Of a stretch of DNA of 60,000 bases, positions 35,407 through 49,400 are shown in pieces. Position 1 is the first letter of the stretch. Each line of letters begins with the position of its first letter. Source of the stretch: Liolophura sinensis (Eukaryota > Mollusca > Polyplacophora > Chitonida > Chitonidae); assembly GCF_032854445.1 (NCBI RefSeq), contig NC_088295.1, positions 7,878,501 through 7,938,500 on the forward strand. The letters are read 5' to 3'. The position numbers were made by a program, and so were the translations under genes. The notes under the pieces are model-generated. The model made no database searches and was not told where the DNA came from. It saw only the letters and a list, made by a program, of their open reading frames with translations.

Positions 35407-36249
35407 CCTATATGTATGTTTATAGTTTATATTCGTATGTGCAGTCACTTTTTGGCCAGGTAAAGATTGTGACATAACTCTCCACATATATCATATATAA
35501 CTCGGTGCATATTGACGCACGTAAATAGATCATAAACAATGATCTTCAGTGGCACTGGTAAATGGAATGGGCCAACACAGGATAGAATGAATGGTACCCT
35601 CAAATTAAACCATGCCAGTGCTTGTTTCGTCCTTTGATATGGCATTTCATGGGGGGTGTGGTCCCTTAACTTGTGCTAACTCGTACGGCAGCCATATGTT
35701 GAGTAAGCCGTACCCATTGTGTAACTATGTAGGCCTACTGACCACCTCCAATAGCCGTTGTATATACCGATCCAGTCTACCGTGACATTTCAATAACGGT
35801 GTAGGCCTACCCGTGGTCGGTGTAGAGTTTATTCCGAATGTAGACGTATATGTACATGTCTGCATTTCTACGTGTGGTTTTGAGTGTTGTTTTGGATATC
35901 ACGAGGTGGTCTGATCGCTACAGTGGGCAGGTGAGGAAAATATACTGTTTAAGTTGGCGCTAAGCATACATACTTAGCGCCATATATACCGATTTATTTA
36001 AATTATTTTCAATTAATTATCAAACGTGTTTATGTCACATGGGTCTATGTAAGATGGGCCTACGGACAAGCACTAGTATATGATGGATTTAGGCAACATC
36101 ACACATTCGCATAAACATGTGTTTCTATGCTTATAAGCTGCACTTAAAGGCCAATATGCATGTACCATCTCAACCCCGTCCATACAGGATGATACAGGAT
36201 TTACCAATATGCCAATATGGATGAAAAAATTATTCCCATAATGCCATTA

Positions 36250-36345
36250 TGTCTTTGATTAGTGTTTAGCGATATACTCAAAATGATTTGCTTGTACGGC
36301 AGTCATTTTTCATGGGTGGAGCGACCGGAGTAAACGGAGAATTCA
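36250..36345 (-). mobile_element. Diverged SINE fragment
   Basis: tttgattagtgtttagcg, tactcaaaatgatttgctt and catgggtggagcg follow the order of the reversed SINE tail. Confidence 0.6.
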
Positions 36346-36384
36346 CCTGAACAGGTAAACTTTCTGACTACAATGGAACATAAA

Positions 36385-36795
36385 TTTTCATTCATGCACA
36401 TCAGGAGTTCAATGTGTCATATTGGTCATGCACATCAGGAGTTCAATGCGTCATATTGGTCATGCACATCAGGAGTTCAATGCGTCATATTGGTCATGTA
36501 CATCAGGGGTTCCATGCGTCATACTGATCACGCACATCAGAAGGCCCATGTGTCATATTGGTCATGCACATCAGGAGTTCAATGTGTCATATTGGTCATG
36601 CACATCAGAAGTTCAATGTGTCATATTGGTCATGCACATCAGGAGTTCAATGTGTCATATTGGTCATGCACATCAGGAGTTCCATGTGTCATAGTCATGT
36701 ACATCAGGGATTCCATGCGTCATACTGATCACGCACATCAGAAGTCCCATGTGTCATATTGGTCATGCACATCGGGAGTTCCATGTGTCATATTT
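36385..36795. repeat. 34 bp minisatellite, ~12 copies
   Basis: The unit catattggtcatgcacatca plus ggagttcaatgtgt varies at a few sites; a larger block containing tgatcacgcacatcag occurs twice (about 36521 and 36726). It is intergenic. Confidence 0.94.
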
Positions 36796-36999
36796 GTGAA
36801 ACGCGGGGCATTGGAATCCAACTATATAGGCCTAAAAATCGAAATAATGGTGCAATTTTTCAACAAAACCCTCTGACAATATTGTTACCAACGTTTTTCA
36901 GTGTAAAAAAAGTACGTACAGGCTTTCAATATTTGTGTGTCACACGAAGTTGTAAATTTGCACTATGTCTTGGCAATACCTGTGATACAGTTCATTCCT

Positions 37000-38816
37000 G
37001 CTAATCTGCATCTATATGCGTTTTACACTGGAATTCTGTGTTTCATACGTTACCCTAAGAAAGAAACACATAGGTGACACATGGTGGTACATGTCACATC
37101 AAACGTTGAGGTAAATGCCCAGGTGTGACATGCGTGGTGCTATAATCAAATAAACTTCTGTTGCTTATGCTATAATTGTGTAACTTGTCAGAAAATGCCA
37201 GCTTATTAAATCGTATCCTACTTTGAGTTAAAGCAGATTTATTATTGTTTTTGAAGTTTGCTGTATACATGTAGTCTTCAACAACTGAGATGGCAGGTTC
37301 GAATCCAACCATGGAGATCTGTTTAGTTCAGTCGAGACAGATTTTTTTTGGTGAGTTCATGACAAAGTCCGGCTCCTGTTTGTTTTTTGTTGTTTTTTTT
37401 TTTGTTTGTTTTTTGTTTGTTTCTTTGTTTTTGTTTGTTTTTTTTTTTTGTTTTCTATTTCCTATATTCATTAATATGGTCAAAGTTATATAAGTAAAAT
37501 ATTGTTCGTTGACTGTTTTACGCCCATATTAAAAAATGTGACACTTATAAGATATAACTGTCAGTTGCATGGACGGAGTTAACTGGAGTACCTGGGGTAA
37601 ATTACCAACGTCTGGTACGTAACTGACAAACCTTCACACTGCATGGTAGCTTATACAAATATGGACATTATATTGGTTGCAGATAACATTGGACGATAGC
37701 AAACTCTGCACTGGGATGCTTATCGGGTATCTATTTCTGGCCACATCCCAACAACTCTTACTAGCAAAATTGTAGTAAATGTCCTTGGTAAATTTCCCAA
37801 AAATATCGGTGGATAAATTCAAACCAATCGCGAATGTAAAACTTTGATATGAATTCTAAGTCTCATTTCTGAGAACCGTGTCCTACTGCGTAAGATCGAG
37901 GTACTCTATCGCTATAGGCTTGTATTGTTTTGGTTGATATCTTAGTTAAGTCTGTGATTAAGGTAGACATCTATCTTAATCACAGGTGGCCTCCACAAAA
38001 ACCTTTATTTTATTGGATAAGTTGTCATGATCTGATCTGACTAATTACTGCAGAAATTTGGGACTGATTCACATCTGAACTCATTTAAGAATATAGTATG
38101 ACTCTAGACGTGAACTGATGGGAAGACGCAAGCTAATGAATTTGTAAAATGCTACAGACGCTGTCTCGTCGAATTAATATATATAGATAGGGTCTGTTAT
38201 GGACATTCACCCAAAGTAAGAAATATTTACAGCCATGTTAAATTAAAAAAAAATACAAGTTCAATGCCTAAGTCTCTGCCTCATAATGAAAGTACATGTA
38301 ATTACATCTACATATTCTGGTACACAGAATTACACTTTTATAAAGTCACTTGTCCTCAGAGCCCCTCAACCCCAAACCCACCCAACCCCCACCCTCAAAC
38401 AAGCGCAAAGTTAACACATATGCACGGGCGTGTAAGTGTTTACAACACTTAGCGGGGTATTGTAGTCAATTGTAAATTAACAATTTATCACATACGAACC
38501 AAACATTTGCATCAAGGATTCAATAGCTGATGTGCTCATAAATGATGTACATATGGTCCTGAATGGGTAGACGTCACCTATATAAATGATATCTTAGACA
38601 AGCCGTGTAACATGCACAAGTCCTTTGTTATAATCGATAACCGTAGCTCAGATAATTGGACAAAAAGTAAGTTTGTCAACGTCGATATATACGTACACAG
38701 GAACAATCTTCGGAAAAGAGCTTCAGAGAAGCCTTAAAGACAGCACCAACAGTTTTCTTAAGTATCTTGAAATATTGTTTGCCGATATATAAAATACTTA
38801 AGGCACGGATAATACA
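37000..38816. other. Intergenic, upstream of gene R, no gene recognised
   Basis: A T/G-rich simple stretch at 37380-37450 and a C-rich run near 38355-38400 are the only features. It presumably includes the long-form promoter. Confidence 0.5.
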
Positions 38817-38928
38817 ATGGCCAAAGGCAGGCGGACCAGCAGCGAGGGGTCACTACCCGACATGATCCAAAGACAGTGGCTGACTCCCAGATCTGCAGTT
38901 AATGACGGATTGACGGCAATTCGGATTG
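38817..38928 (+). CDS. Gene R exon A1 (long-form start)
   Basis: The ATG at 38817 follows an in-frame TAA at 38799. It encodes MAKGRRTSSEGSLPDMIQRQ and ends GGATTG|gtgaga in phase 1, which joins exactly to the phase of the acceptor at 41403. This is inferred from frame, splice signals and parallel phase with gene L exon 1; no homology supports the peptide itself. A TATATAAAA lies only ~25 bp upstream, probably too close to be its TATA box. Confidence 0.68.
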
Positions 38929-41912
38929 GTGAGACCTTTCTCTGTGGTAATTGTAACATTGACGAGATGACAAACGAGGCAAAAAAGAAATAGGTTTCCT
39001 ATCTAGTTGCAATCTCTATTCACCGCTACAACTGTTTATTTGTCCATAAACACATCTTTTCTTTAATGATGTCGTCTTATCGTATTTAAATTACAGAGTC
39101 ATGCTTTAATTTTTCCTGAAGCTGATTTACAGCGTTTTAAAAGTGCTGACGAATAAGGCATTCGCCACCTCTCGGTATTACTTGGTGCCAGTAAAACTTC
39201 TTATCGATATTTGGAAATGCCATTACTAAATGCTATGTACCTGCTCCATTACAGCACTACAAAGTATGGTTGCATTGGGGTATTTGTTTGTGTCCCCCTA
39301 ACTTCTGAAAGCTTTTAACAGACGGGGGTGTCAAAGTTATTGACGTCCAAATTATTACCGTACACCAACTTAATTCTAAATGCATTAGCGTCTTACTCCA
39401 TAAAGGTGCCATTAATTGCTTTGAGTCATATAGACCAACTGCTTGCAGTAATTCATGTAATAAAAAGCTACAATGACGCATTCACTTGGTCTGTACACTG
39501 ACGTATTTCGGCCGGAACTCGTGAAAACATATACGTGTGGTTCCTCGTCATGCAATCTTAAGTTACCTGTCGTGACTTAGCCGGAGCCCGGTCTACATTA
39601 CTATAATTACGATCCTCATTATACGACCATGGAGTCGGTTTAATTATTTACTTGATTGGTTTCTGTTGCAGTCCTCCATGAACTGAACCCAGTGACACAG
39701 CAAAATCACTGAAAAATCAATGAACCCATCAAGTGTTGCATGATCGATTGATTGACCAATACACAATATAATAACAATAATAATAATAATAAACATATAC
39801 AACTTGTCAATCTTAAGGCCAGTACAATTATTATTCCATATACAAAAGAATTTATCGAAATTGCAATGTTTACAATCTAGTGAGGCTGATGTTTTCAATA
39901 TTACAATTATGACCGATGTTTTCAACACTACAGTCATGGCTGATGTTTTCAACACTCCAATCAAGGCTGATGTTTTCAACACTCCTATCACGGCGGGGGT
40001 TGTCTAGTATCGGCCACATGAGGACCATGCAATTTGTTGGAAATTTATGCTATAAATCACCGATGAACTCTGTAAGCTCATAAACGCACAGCTGTTCACT
40101 CGTTAGCCCGTGTTGATGATCGACTGGCGTCCAAATTACACAGAAAGTATATCAGTTATACGGACTTCATATTAAACATATATTGCCCTTAAACATCGGC
40201 AATGAAGACAGCTTTATCGCATGGCGGCGATTTATAGCGGGAAATAAAGAAAGCGCTCCTCGCGTAAACCTGTACCCTGTGCTAGGCCTTAATAGTACTT
40301 TCGTACCTTATGTAGTCTTGTATGCGTGTCATCTTTCGCTGTATAAGAACCTTAATGGTGATATGTGGAACCTTTTATTCTTTATGAATGAGAGTCAAAT
40401 GGAACCCATGTAAGTGACCCGTTTTGACGTTCGTATGGGCTATCTGGAATGGCCAATGCCATCTGTTAGCGCCTTTAGAAGTTGTTGGTTTAGACAACTT
40501 TTTCTTTGTCTGTGAAATGTCAGCAGGTTAGCTAGAATAATGAATTACTACAGACGTTTATTATTGACTTGATTGTTGCTTACCGCCACACTCGAGAATT
40601 ACACTGGAAAACATTTCTTCTTCGTCGAGACCAGTGTGGGCTGTTCAAATTCTATCTGGTAGACGATTACCTGTCTGGTCATTATGACCAGTAAAGACTT
40701 TGGAATATTGCAAATATAAAGACATATCTGTTAATTTCACCGAGAGGCAAACTTAGTGTGTACACATGTTTAATGCCATGCGTGATAGTTTATTGTAGTG
40801 TATAGGGGCCTATATTTGACGAGTATTATAAAGATCACTTTTCGTCAATCCTGCGTGTCATTTAGGTGAAAATTCTTGCGCATTTCTTCAAACACATATC
40901 AAGTTACAAGAACTTAAAAGTTACTTGACGTCATTCTATATACGGAACTAATTGAGTGGTATCAAATTCATTTCAGCATGAGCAATCATGCGCACATAAT
41001 TCCCTAATATCTCGCACTAACAAGAGATCAGATAAATAATAAAAGTTTTTGGACCTATAAAGGAGTATAATGTATAAACTTGCAGCCATTGCATGGAAAC
41101 TTTAACTGAGTTGAATTTGGAGATAAGTATTTACTTTATACAATATACAGTTATTAAAGGCTCGACGGAGTTTTGCCATAATTACACCACGAAATGTCTG
41201 CCCGTTGAGGAGAACGGGATATAGTATTCCGACAAAAGGTTCGTTGTTAATAGGCATGTAGTATAGGCAATAGGCAATTAACTGACCATTTGCTATCGAT
41301 GCGAATCCTCATCGAGGTTAATAAACAAACAGTTTTGTCATGGTTAAGGTTGGTCATGCAACTCGATCGGCTTATGTGAAGGCCCTTAATTCTGTTTAAC
41401 AGGAGCGGACGACCAGGTTACGACATCGCCAGAGGAAGAATCGATTCCCTCCTCAGTTATACCACAGAGTGCCACACAGAAAATAAAGACTGGAGTGAAG
41501 GCGAGCCCCTTGTGCAGCCTACCGAGTCATTTTGCGCTGAACTCACCTCTTGGCACCACTATATACCGTAAAAACATGTCCAAGGGCCGGAGCGCTGTCC
41601 ACCCCGTCATCGTGAGGCCGGACTCCACAGTGGACGATGCTATCGTGCAGAGGCAGATCGAGAAATTGTCCCTGAAAGGCATCAATGTTCAGCTTGTGGA
41701 GGACGAAGAGGAGAAATGGACAACGGATCAGATGATCAAATCCTTACCGGCCTCTCTACCTGTGAAGAGAGCAGTCAGGTAGGTAGAACAGGTGTGGGCA
41801 ATTCCAGTAGGCTGTACAAATATGCCTACGTTGATTAGCCAGTCTTTCAGGACGTGAAAAGGTACTATCAAAGGAAGATTGTGGTTTTAAGGAAAATGAA
41901 GACACATATCCC

Positions 41913-41952
<40 letters not shown>

Positions 41953-42974
41953 GCACTGTAGGATCATACTGGGAACGTGGGACCAGCTTATTGCCCCCAA
42001 TTGCTCCCCCCCCCAAACGACAAAGTTGTTGACAGTTATCACCGTTGACGTCACAATATTATTTTCATAATTTCTGGACTGACCACTATATGGAAAACCT
42101 TTGGGAAACTGTGATGTAATGCTATTTTTACCACCCAAGAAGAAAGCCGACAAGCTTTTTTGTACTTTTATGTATGTTTGGACACATCACACAGTCCGTA
42201 TTAAGAAACATAAACAAACCGTTTGATGTATCCCTTAATCTACATTTTAAGAGAGAGCACATTTGGGAAAATTAGAGGGTGCCAGGAAACATTTGGAAAA
42301 ATTCAAACGTGGTTTTCGTATTTTAACTGACCTTTGTTCTTTTTTCCGACGGGGATGCGTGAGTGGTTTTAAAACGTCTGTCTCTTTCTTTTTTAATATT
42401 TCCATCTTTATGTGGATAACCATACTGAGTCCTGGTTCAAATAAACAGTATCCCTGAAATATTGTCTGTGCGCTGTTGACACCACAATCATTCAGTCAAC
42501 CATAATATCTTATTCCTAGCTTGAAGAAAAAGTGAAACTGGAGCATAAAAGCACAAAAAAAAAGTAGATGCATATATCATTTCAAAGCGATTAAAAGGGC
42601 TGTGTGTAGTGAATAAGCTCTGGAAACGCTTGGCATATAGAAAGACAACTTGATTAATGTAGGTTACGGTATAGTGATAGACAGAGATAACAGATAGGCA
42701 ACGTTGACAAGTTCGTATTGACTATTATATTTCATGTAACCTACAGTATGTTTAGTATATGAAATACCTTTTAAGGCATGTTATGAATAAGCCGGAACTA
42801 CGCATACAGTCAACACTGCATTTCACGAAAAGCTTGTTACGTCAAGTACACATGATCGAAGAGTGACATGAAGAGTAAACATTGTAAAGTGGTTTGGGGG
42901 TGATCAAAGAATTCTGTGATGCATTGCACTGGTCAACTTTGTCGGTCGCTTCCAGCCGTCTGCATGTTAACTGC

Positions 42975-43010
<36 letters not shown>

Positions 43011-43342
43011 CAAGAAAACTTGCAAGAAAACTTCGATCATAGCTTCTCACAAAGAGCCACTCACAAACCCCATTAGTTTTTAACAAATGATGTCTGGAAA
43101 ACGAATTTCAAAAAAAAAAAAATCAAATTGTGATTAACGTGTGGTGTATGCTTAGTAGCCTATTATATCCAGAAACATACGTAGCTAGATTTCACCCATG
43201 ATATAAATGCCAGTTATGTAATAAGTATAAAAGTAATTCGGCAAAACAAGGTATAGACTCGGGATTATTTTCTTTTAAAAGCATGTGTCTTGTAACGTGG
43301 ACTGCCCATTTCATAACTTTATGGTCACGTCTGTGTTTTACG

Positions 43343-43421
<79 letters not shown>

Positions 43422-46400
43422 TGTGTATTACCGCTACTCCTTAAGTGTCGGAGTGACAAGCTGATACCACGGTGTCATAAACTGTGGTAAATTAAGCAAA
43501 GGGTCAGGCGGAAAACTTAACAGTCTGATGCTGAATATCTTTAGGTCTTCGTTGTTTGTGTGACTTCTATTTTTTTCGTGACTCTGCATGGATATTCTCG
43601 TGGATACACCTTATACAGCTGTATATCCAGTTTGATGTGAAGCTTTCGGTTATAGGAAGTGTAAGTACGTGTACCAACATGTTAGAGACTGTATCTCTTG
43701 ACGGCCCTGCGTGCATTGCCACCTTAGTCACAAAGGGAATCGAGTAGGGGCGGAGGGCTGAGCCGTTACCTGTTCGCCCTTGAGCGTATTTTCACCTGGC
43801 TGTTGTCTTGGTCAGACCAATGACTATTGGCGAGGGAGGGCTGGTTATGTCGGCGTGACCCTCCAGTGAACCGCGTCTATAACCCACAGAGTGGATTTTA
43901 ATTAATAATGGATTAGTGTTGGTGTTGGAGATATTGTATATAGGTGATATGTTTACATGACTATCCTGGATCCAATATAACCAATTGAGGATCGAGGGAT
44001 CTCAAGAATCCGAAGAGTTTGCAAAACGACGCTTTGGCTATTAGCAGATATCGTGGAATAAATAAGTGGAACCATGTTTCGGGACCTCAACAGAGTTCAT
44101 CCTGCGCGCAGGATAAATGTGGAAAGCCCTGCTACACAGGATTATTACGGTACAAATGAGGCCCCCATGATATACGGCACGGGAAAGTCGGGCTATGACA
44201 GCCCGCAGATTTCCTGGCCTCAGCCCACGGAAACCGAGGGCAGGTTCAAGAAAACCGCGCCTTTATCTGTCAGGTAACACCATCTTGTGCCTTTTGACCA
44301 ATAGATAACATGATATTTTCAAGTCTTGTCAGTCGAGTAACATAATCGTAGAGAAAGCTTGTCCAGGGGGTAACATTATCTTATCTATATTCAACAGAAG
44401 TCTGAAGAAATACCTGTGTCTTAATTAACATGATCGTTACAGAACATAGCTCTACTCGATTACATTATCTTACCGAACCTCTGTCCTCTTACTCCATCTC
44501 TCTAGGACAGGTAACATCATTTTATCTATTTTCTCTTCGAGAAGCGCCAAATGACTGAACCTTTCTAACTATTACTCTCTGTAACCTTTTCTGTCGTCTA
44601 CATGTAAGTGAACCATTGTGGTAATATTCTCTGACTGTATTGTTAAATATGATCTTAGTGAACGTCAGAAAATATCATCTTTGTACTCATCCAGCAATAT
44701 CCGCTTCGTAAACTTTTGTCCGTCATTTTAATGAACCTTTCTCCCGTTGAGTAATAACATCTTAGTGAATCTTTCTCCGTCCGGTGATATCATCTAAGTG
44801 AATCGTTGTCCGCAGCGTCATCTTATCATACTCCAGAATACATGCATTTATTAGGAACCGTGCCTGTAAAGGAAGATCTACATACTGGAGTGTATAAGCA
44901 TACTCTTTCGTAAAGAGCCCATAGGCTGAACAGGCTATAGAGGCCTAGAATATGCTTTTATTTCTGTCTGTTCTGATTTTTGAATGCGTCGGTCCAGTGT
45001 GATCCCAAGTGAGCTGTTAACCAAATTAGCAAACGAATTGGCTTGACTAGATTGTGCTATTACAGAATGTCCAAAAAAAAAATACTACCAAAATGGTTAA
45101 TTCCATCCTGAATTTTGTCGTTAATAAAAAAGTAACTTCTTTTCAGCTGCGGATTGGTTTCATTTTGACATTTCGCGGTGCGAATCACCCGATAACTATG
45201 TGATAAAATTATACATTGTATACTGTACCAAGATACCTGATTACTACATCAATCTGATCATAGCATTTTTATAATCCTGAAAAGCACTTTTCTGCATTTT
45301 GGATTTGATTTATGTATATTTTTTATTTCATTTGATGTTCACGCCGTACTTCAAATATTTCACTTATACGACGGCGGCCATTGTTATGGTGAGGTTTTCA
45401 TTTATAGATAAGATAATAGATAAGTATACTTAATAACTATCACCAAAAATTGGAATTGTGCAACGAAATATTCTGCTGACATTCAAACCATAACCGGCTT
45501 CAAAATATATCACTTTTAAATATCACTGAATAAGTAACACGCATGCGTGTCATGCATACACGTGCAAATCAGTAGACGAGTAAATGAATACAAAGATAAA
45601 TCACACGACTTTGGATTGGTATTCAAAGCTCACATGACAATGGCGCGTTCACGAAAGACTGCTTAGATTGTGGCGATGATTTTCACCAAATAATTACAAA
45701 CATAATCTGTCAGAACAAACTACGTGACAGAACAGTGTATGTATATAGACATCATAATAACATCAAAACTGTGCAGTGAGTCACTGTAGGAAATCAGCAA
45801 AAGTTACCCATACACACCAATACCGTCTGATTGTCACCGCACAAGACTGACATGCGGCCTACACATTCATATCATAATCTCACTGGTTGACGGTACACTA
45901 CATCCATACAGCTGGTAACAACTGGTAATCACAGAACTAAGGTAACATGGTTTTTTCCACATTTAACCATGCCAAAGTCGTGTTCAGACGGTGCTATTGG
46001 CAAGTCGACCCGTTAAACTGGACTACTCGAATGCACCAGGACATGAGCTACTTCATCCTAACATAGTTCTCGACAAATGGCATCGTCTGAATGCGACTTG
46101 TGAAAATTACTTTAAGTATCCTATTTTCGTGCCACTTATTAAATTCGACGAGTCCATACGACATACCAATAAAGTAAAATGAACAGTTGCAGGTTTGTTT
46201 GCTTTGTATGTGTCACTTGCGTGGCAAGGGAGTGTTTTCCCACTCAAGCCGGATCTCTATTATCATAACTAGGTGAACAGAATAGTGTTTAGCTTTCCGT
46301 AGATCGTCTCTAATTTTACCGAACTGAACCCACAGTACACTGACTGACTGACTGACTCTTAACATTCTATTATTTAACAGTCATCGCTTAACTTTGTGAA

Positions 46401-49400
46401 TACAGAAAATTAACACCCATAAAAGGACTTTGTCCAGTGGTTCCCTGATTTAAGGTATTTTTTCCAACTGCCTCCGGTTTAAATGAACCTCCTAGGCCTA
46501 TAGCGAAAACTTCAAGAGCGAATGAACACATCAGAATCAAGTTCTCAGTCCAGTTCACATCTCACAAAAGTGTCCCTATTGCTGTGTACATACATCATAA
46601 TCAAGTTCACATCTCACAAAAGTGTCCCTATGTGTACCATTCTTGGAATCTTCATATATGTTTGCTAAACCATATATAAGTAGTTGGTACAATTAGGTAA
46701 CATGTCTGAAAACAACCTTTTTATAAGTAAATGTGTGTTACATTTGTGTCCAAACTGAAAGGATATATAGGCTGTTATATTATGGTAACTACATGTATAA
46801 CAATAACGTGTAAAGGTTTATATTATACTTCAATGTACATAGTAAGTTGTCGTGTCTCTCCTGTACAACATTTTACCTGTTTTACTGGCTTTTCAGACGA
46901 AAACTTATAGATGGTCCTGTCAAGAAAGTGTCAGGATGTCAAGCTTGCAAACTTCAAGTCAAAAGGGTAAGACAAGGTGTCCACACAACAAATATGTAGC
47001 AGCCTGGATAAATACAGACCTGGGAAATATTATCAAAACATTTACAGATAAATAGTTAAATAATGAAAAATAATCATGCGTGTGGATGTAACTATACTTT
47101 TCGCCGGAACTCGTATTTTTGGGATATCTACAAGTAGGTTCAACATTGGATTATAACTGAGACTCCTTTCGATTTCTAATTTTGCATTTGCCTATTAGTC
47201 TTTTTGCTTATTTCCTCAGAGCTGGAAGAAGTTCAAGATCGCGTGCAATGAGCTCGGTTACAAGCTTACACTTTTCCACGACAGCTTTAAGGCAATTGAA
47301 GGTAGACATACTTGAAGATACATCATCCTGTGTAAAATGATTGGAGTGTCACGTGAACAAGTGTATATCTTATAACATAAAGATCTCGTTCTACATCGTC
47401 TATTCACCTTACATGAGACGCTGTGTTGGAAATCTTTATCAGTACACAGATGACTCCGCGTAGTGTGTAGTCTGCATGGGGCACTCTGGCGCTCAACCAT
47501 CGCCTCATCTCGGAACATTATTAGATAATTGACCATGTGTGGTCTTTTCCCCCAACACAAGCACTACCTGTCGTGTGGAACAATTTTTATATAGAAAAAC
47601 TGCAGGACGAATTTAAGTGCATTTGTGTAAATAGTGCGTCAACTGATATAGTTGTCAAAATTGAGAGCACTTCAACCCGAAATACTGATATTTTCATGAT
47701 AAACTCAACTTTTAATCTGAAAGCTTAATATTCCCTGGCAGCTCTTGACTGGAAACAGTTGAGATTAGATAACTTTGTGGTAGCTTTGAAGCACCGTGTT
47801 TGATTTCGACATTTTGTCACATTTTTACACCTACAGTGATGCGCACTATGTACATTAATTAATTTCCTAACGCTGAATTGTTATATACTGTTGCAGGTTA
47901 TCAAGGCGGTGGAGTTCTCTCCTACTTCGTGTTTCTCAAATGGCTGCTGAAACTCAACTTTTACATCTTCCTCCTGATGTTTCTGTTCACCACCCTACCG
48001 GACGTTATATTCCCAGAGTTGGATTACTCGTCCTCTGTGACCGGAAGTAGCACTGGAACAGCCAATCAAAACCTGTCGATCACATGTTCGGCGTTGTATA
48101 CCGTCACCACGTCAGTGTGGGCTGTGGACAACGTTCAGGATTTCCTACAAGGCACGGTAAGTATCATAGTTTCTGAGCAAATGTCACACGAAAACTAGAG
48201 ACCATGGTAGGCATTGTGGAATAATAATGCAAAATCAGCCCAAAATGGCTTACACGGTATATTGGTGTACTACATAGTCTACCATTGTCTCATCCGAAAC
48301 TAACCCCAAAGCTCTTGTCTATTAGGATGGCTTATATTGATTGATACGTGAGGACTGCTAGTCATCCTTGATCTAAAGCCTACCAAATAATAAAAGTTCA
48401 GAGTCGATTTCTAGGCTAATCCTATACATGATTTATTAATGGTAATCAAATCAGATAAGTACGATATTTGAGTAAATGGCCCGTAATTGGTGTGATTTTT
48501 TCCCCTTGATGGCACAACAGGGCTGGATGGAAAAGACAGAGATGTTTTTCGGAGACTATGCCAGCACGGAACTCTCTATCGGCACCACGTCTGACGGAAC
48601 CTTCAATTACAACATGCCATTAGCCTTTCTCACGGTTACTGTTGTCTGCTTCCTGCTTAGCCTTGTGTTAATGGCTGTACAGTAAGTATACATCAGCAGT
48701 ACAACAGGCGTGCTACACCCGAGATGGGTCATATGCTATGTTCGGCACGCCAAAGGTTATACAGTATTGAGTTCTTAGATTTAGATCATCATCATATTTA
48801 TACAAACCCATCCACATGGTGTAGAAACAATAATATTTGCTTTATGAAATAAAGTCTTTTCTATTAAATGCAGGTGCACACAATACTACGACAGTGAAGC
48901 AGTCGGATCAATGGTTATTTTTTTCCAGTTTCGAGCATGCATATATTACTGAATACCGCAAAGATTTATATCACCATAGCAACCCCACACCCCTGTATGT
49001 AAGACATTTTTAATTCGCCAACTGTGTCATAGCTTTTCTCAGCATAATCAAGTCTGTGATAGATTAACTTGGTCAGCGTCCCATCCACATACATATACAT
49101 GTTGACCATTGACGCTTGTCTATTGGCTTATGTTTACTTTTTTCTTCTCGTTGCATCTGGTTATAGACACTTGTCTTAGTTCTTGACAACCATCACGCTT
49201 TACATTTCTCGCTTTTTCACTTTCCCCACCACATCCACATCTCTATCATGTGCACAGAACAGGAAAACACTTTAGAGAGTATCTAGCCAGCAGCGAAACC
49301 GATTCGTTTGTGAATGACGTCTACAGCTCCTGGGATTACGCCATAGAGGATGTGGACTCTGCCGCCATAGCACAGGGGACTATATACAGGACGTTAGAGG

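Larger units (their letters stand above)
34311..36380. other. Intergenic, GC-richer patch at 34,330-34,800, no gene recognised
   Basis: 34330-34800 is visibly richer in G+C and CpG than its surroundings and could hold an upstream exon or promoter of either TMC gene; no splice or coding signal decides this. The rest is AT-rich with a (TA)n and SINE fragments. Confidence 0.4.

Noticed and set aside
40183-40413. Candidate additional exon of gene R
   Set aside because: Open frame without matching splice phase to A1 or A2 and without TMC-like sequence.
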